Made by a program: the position numbers and the translations under genes
From: Streptomyces anulatus
GTDB lineage: Bacteria; Actinomycetota; Actinomycetes; Streptomycetales; Streptomycetaceae
DNA length: 64,000 nt
Assembly: GCF_000721175.1 (NCBI RefSeq)
Contig: NZ_JOEZ01000016.1
Span: 682,001-746,000 of the forward strand
Reading direction: 5' to 3'
Notes under the pieces: model-generated
Seen by the model: the letters and a program-made list of their open reading frames with translations, nothing else
Database searches by the model: none
What the model was told of the DNA's origin: nothing
Shown here: one piece after another, positions 61,299 through 64,000 of the stretch
Numbering within the stretch: position 1 is the first letter of the stretch
How the letters are laid out: each line of letters starts with the position of its first letter

Positions 61299-63130
61299 CG
61301 GGCCGCCTCCTCGGCCGGAACCGCCACCGAAGCATCCCGGCCGTCACGGGCCACCCCCACCCCGGCCGTCACCGTCCCGTCATCCCGCGCCACCGCCACC
61401 CCGGCCGCCGCCAGCCGCTCGCGGGCCCCGCCGAACGCCTCGGACGCCGTGGCGTACTCACACCCCTCCCGCCGCAACAGCTCCAGCGCCCCCACCGACT
61501 CCAGCGCCCGCCGCTGACCAGGCCGGATCCCGGAGGCCAGCACCACGATGCCCCGCCCGTTCAGCCGGTGCACGGTGTCCTTCAGCGCCAGCGCACCGGT
61601 GGCATCCACCGTGGTCACCCGGCACATGCGCAGGATCACCACCCGTACGCCGGAGATCTCACCGAGCTCCAGCAGCGAACGGTGCGCCCCGGCGAAGAAC
61701 AACGGCCCCTCGACCCGGTACGCCATCACCTGCCCGGCCGCCCCGGCATGCTCGATGCCGATGTCGCCACCACCGCTACCGCCGCCACTGCCGTACGTCT
61801 CCGAGCCCGGCAGGCCCGCCGCGCCGCCGTCAAACGGATCCACCCGGTCCAGCCGCGTCTCGGCCGCGACCGCGCGCAGGGCCAGCACCCCGGCCACCGC
61901 CAGCCCGATCACGACCGCCAGCACCAGATCCAGCACCAGGGTCGCCCCCGCCGTCAGCACCAGTACCACCGCATCCGACCGCGTCGCCCGCGCCATCGCC
62001 CGCAACGCCCCCACCTCGACCATCCGCACCGCCGTGGCCAGCAGCACCCCGGCCAGCGCGGCGAGCGGGATCCGCGACACCAGCGGAGCCGCCGCGAACA
62101 CGATCACCGCCAGCACCACGGCGTGCGTCAGCGCCGCCAGCCGCGAACCCGCGCCCGAACGGACATTGACCGCCGTCCGCGCGATCGCCGCCGTCGCGGG
62201 CACCCCGCCGAACAACGGCGCGGCCAGATTCGCGATGCCCTGCCCGAACAACTCCCGGTCCGGATCATGCTTCTGGCCCGTCGCCATACCGTCAGCCACC
62301 GTCGCCGACAGCAGCGACTCCAACGCCGCCAGCGCCGCCACCGCGACCGCCGGAGCCAGCAGCGAACCCACCGCCGACAGATCCAGGAACCCGAGCGAAG
62401 GCGCCGGCAGCCCGGCGGGCAACGCACCGATCGGCGTCGCCCCGTCCAGGTGGAACACCTGCGCCGCCAGCGTCGCCACGACCACCGCCACCACCGAGAA
62501 CGGCACCGCCGGAAACCGCCGCGCCCCCGCCGTCATCAGCCCCGCCACCCCGACGGTGATCCCGAGCGCGGTCCAGTTCGGGCTGCTCACGAACTCCTCG
62601 ACCGCCCGCCACGCCACCACCAGCACCTTGTCGCCCTCCGGGGCGGCCACCCCCAGGGCGTTCGGGATCTGCTGGAGAGCGATCACGCACGCGATCCCGA
62701 ACGTGAACCCCTCGACCACCGGCGCCGGGACGTACCGCATCGACCGGCCCGCCCGCAGCAGCGCCAGCACGATCAGCAGGCCCCCCGCCATCAGCCCGAC
62801 CGTCAGCACCCCGCCCGGACCGTACTCCGCGACGATCGGCACCAGGACCACCGTCATCGCCCCGGTCGGGCCCGACACCTGGAGGTTCGACCCGCCGAAC
62901 ACCGCGGCCAGCGCCCCCGCCACCACCGCGGTCACGAGCCCCGCCTCGGCGCCCAGCCCCGACGCCACCCCGAAACCGAGCGCGAGCGGCAACGCCACGA
63001 TCGCCACCGTCAGACCGGCGAGCAGATCACGGCGCGGAGCACGGGTCATGGCCTCGAAGTCGGCGCGCACGGGCAGCAGAGCCCGCACCCGCCCCCAACC
63101 CCGTGCCGCCACATCCGGGTACCCGCTCAC
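61295..63130 (-). CDS. SulP-family anion transporter with STAS domain
   Basis: The 611-residue protein has the SulP membrane domain at about residues 35-420 (DLLAGLTVAIVALPLALGFG, GGSNLQVSGPTGAMTVVLVP, FGGVPATAAIARTAVNVRSG). A Gly/Ser linker and a STAS domain at about 465-560 follow. In the STAS loop TTVDATGALALKD, Thr511 sits where SpoIIAA has its phosphorylated serine. The substrate may be sulfate, bicarbonate or another anion. It overlaps ArsR 2 by 4 nt upstream and the RsbW-like gene by 4 nt downstream. Confidence 0.9.
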   Translation of the reverse strand: MSGYPDVAARGWGRVRALLPVRADFEAMTRAPRRDLLAGLTVAIVALPLALGFGVASGLGAEAGLVTAVVAGALAAVFGGSNLQVSGPTGAMTVVLVPIVAEYGPGGVLTVGLMAGGLLIVLALLRAGRSMRYVPAPVVEGFTFGIACVIALQQIPNALGVAAPEGDKVLVVAWRAVEEFVSSPNWTALGITVGVAGLMTAGARRFPAVPFSVVAVVVATLAAQVFHLDGATPIGALPAGLPAPSLGFLDLSAVGSLLAPAVAVAALAALESLLSATVADGMATGQKHDPDRELFGQGIANLAAPLFGGVPATAAIARTAVNVRSGAGSRLAALTHAVVLAVIVFAAAPLVSRIPLAALAGVLLATAVRMVEVGALRAMARATRSDAVVLVLTAGATLVLDLVLAVVIGLAVAGVLALRAVAAETRLDRVDPFDGGAAGLPGSETYGSGGGSGGGDIGIEHAGAAGQVMAYRVEGPLFFAGAHRSLLELGEISGVRVVILRMCRVTTVDATGALALKDTVHRLNGRGIVVLASGIRPGQRRALESVGALELLRREGCEYATASEAFGGARERLAAAGVAVARDDGTVTAGVGVARDGRDASVAVPAEEAAR

Positions 63131-63468
63131 GGCGCGGACACCTCGGCCTCCCGCAGCTCGGCGAGCAGCCCGTCCCGGTCGGACAGCATCTCCGTCAGGA
63201 TCCGCCGCGCCGCCCGCATCAGCTCGGCGACATCACCGCCCGCCACCTCGTACACCACCGTGGAACCCTCCCGGGTCGCGGTGACGATGCCGGACCTGCG
63301 CAACACCGCCAACTGCTGCGAGAGCGCCGAAGGCTCCACCTCGATCGCGGCCAGCAGATCCCGCACCGGCAACGGCCCCGTCTGGAGCAGCTCCAGGACC
63401 CTGATACGCACCGGATGCCCGAGCATCCGGAAGAACTCGGCCTTGGCCTGATAAAGGGGGACCGGCAT
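63127..63468 (-). CDS. ArsR-family regulator 2
   Basis: The 113-residue protein PLYQAKAEFFRMLGHPVRIR, VLELLQTGPLPVRDLLAAIE, LSQQLAVLRRSGIVTATREG is a winged-helix ArsR protein lacking metal-site cysteines. It is a close paralogue of the protein at 60065-60454. It is the first gene of the ArsR-SulP-ATPase run and lies 100 bp from a perfect 11-bp-arm palindrome, its likely operator. ATG 63468 has only a weak ribosome site. Confidence 0.9.
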   Translation of the reverse strand: MPVPLYQAKAEFFRMLGHPVRIRVLELLQTGPLPVRDLLAAIEVEPSALSQQLAVLRRSGIVTATREGSTVVYEVAGGDVAELMRAARRILTEMLSDRDGLLAELREAEVSAP

Positions 63469-63567
63469 GGCGGGGCCTCTCCTCGGCAGTACGTCACCGC
63501 CGCGGGCAGGAGAGCCGAGCGGTGGCCGCGCCCCGCGTACGACGACGGAACGGCCCACCCAGCATGT

Positions 63568-63595
63568 AGTGAATTGCAGAATTTTGCAATTCACT
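63568..63595. promoter_or_regulatory. Perfect AT-rich palindrome, likely ArsR operator
   Basis: AGTGAATTGCA (63568-63578) and TGCAATTCACT (63585-63595) are perfect inverted arms around GAATTT. Such an AT-rich symmetric site stands out in this DNA. It lies 100 bp before the ArsR 2 start and fits an ArsR-family autoregulatory operator. Confidence 0.7.
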
Positions 63596-63777
63596 CATTG
63601 AGCAACACCCGGCGAGACCACCCCACCCGCACACCCATCCAACACCCGCACACCCCTACCACCCCACCTCACCCGGCCCCCGCCACACCGGCCGCCAGTA
63701 CCCCTTTCGAGTCCAGATCGTTGGGCTCTTCGGCCGCGCCACCCGAAACCCGGGACAGCCGCCATATCCACCCCCGC

Positions 63778-64000
63778 GCACCCCGAAGGGTCGACCGCAC
63801 CCTCACCACCCCCCATCACCTCGCCGACCTCATCACCAAACCCACCCTCGACCTCCACGACCGCCCCACCATCAGCACCGCCCTCTTCCGCCCCACCGGA
63901 ACCGACGACCACACCATCGCCACCGTCCGCCGGACCCTCCTCCAACGCGCCCACGCCGCACTCGGCCGCGCCCACGCCGAAGGCCGCCTCCGGCTCAAAG
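63778..64000 (+). pseudogene. 5'-truncated pyridoxal-dependent decarboxylase
   Basis: The frame with codons at 63781 and onward reads RRVDRTLTTPHHLADLITKP, TLDLHDRPTISTALFRPTG and TVRRTLLQRAHAALGRAHAE, and is still open at the window edge. This resembles the C-terminal domain of group II PLP decarboxylases (diaminobutyrate/lysine/aromatic type), where a strand ending STxLFRP is followed by a helix and LGR. No PLP-binding lysine region or start exists upstream, so the visible part is a 5'-truncated remnant. Family assignment is from pattern and is tentative. Confidence 0.45.

Overview
The window is high-GC actinobacterial chromosome, almost certainly Streptomyces. Third positions are strongly G/C, GTG starts are frequent, genes are often coupled by 4-nt ATGA/GTGA overlaps, and several genes look leaderless. 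The gene set is also typical: priA in place of hisA plus trpF, a trpM-like gene between trpC and trpB, mycothiol-type and TIGR-type actinobacterial proteins, and a secreted polyester hydrolase whose catalytic numbering matches the Streptomyces exfoliatus lipase. No rRNA, tRNA, CRISPR array or antibiotic cluster was seen.

Layout. 1-2743: end of hisB, a small membrane protein, hisH, priA, a Rid-family gene and hisF as one tight operon. 2744-8770: accessory block with a miniature transposable element, a secreted cutinase/lipase, a large LuxR-type ATPase regulator, a PucR-type regulator and an MFS remnant. 8771-16850: a TIGR03085 protein, then hisI-trpE, trp-associated membrane proteins, trpC, a trpM-like gene interrupted by a miniature element, and trpB-trpA. 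16851-18841: DsbA-like protein and lgt. 18907-26699: a minus-strand run of seven coupled genes holding four different ADP-ribosylglycohydrolase-family proteins, ribokinase, a class III CoA-transferase and a CitE-like lyase. 26985-34177: VIT-type metal transporter and gltBD. 34362-37892: rhomboid protease, VWA protein, HutD, acetyltransferase and FMN-binding protein.

38068-50080 is a catabolic island that I recognise, by recall of the mycobacterial proteins, as the KstR2 regulon for the last two steroid rings (C/D rings, HIP pathway): ipdE2-ipdE1 divergent from ipdF-kstR2-fadA6, and ipdC-ipdB-ipdA-echA20 divergent from a second SDR. A near-identical 14-bp operator lies in each divergent promoter and matches the published KstR2 motif. 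The island is split by a cold-shock gene, a DEAD-box helicase and a repeat array (43000-45600). fadD3 and a fadE30-like gene are not in the window.

50241-64000: acetyltransferase, ankyrin protein, HExxH metallopeptidase, secreted trypsin, GH35 beta-galactosidase with a divergent AraC regulator, chorismate mutase, aminopeptidase N, two ArsR paralogues around a PhnA-like gene and a SulP-STAS transporter coupled to an RsbW-like ATPase, and a 5'-truncated pyridoxal-dependent decarboxylase at the edge.

The most notable non-gene content is repeats. At least four copies of a 160-170 bp miniature inverted-repeat element occur. Two carry CTGAG-type target duplications that contain the upstream gene's TGA stop codon, and one lies in-frame in trpM. 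A second palindromic element lies before aroQ. A family of GTCCGGCG...TTGAGGAC intergenic repeats forms an array and has also entered two coding sequences. The best candidates for under-described biology are the four-paralogue ADP-ribosylglycohydrolase operon and the SulP-STAS/ATPase pair, which could be a transporter-linked partner-switching module.
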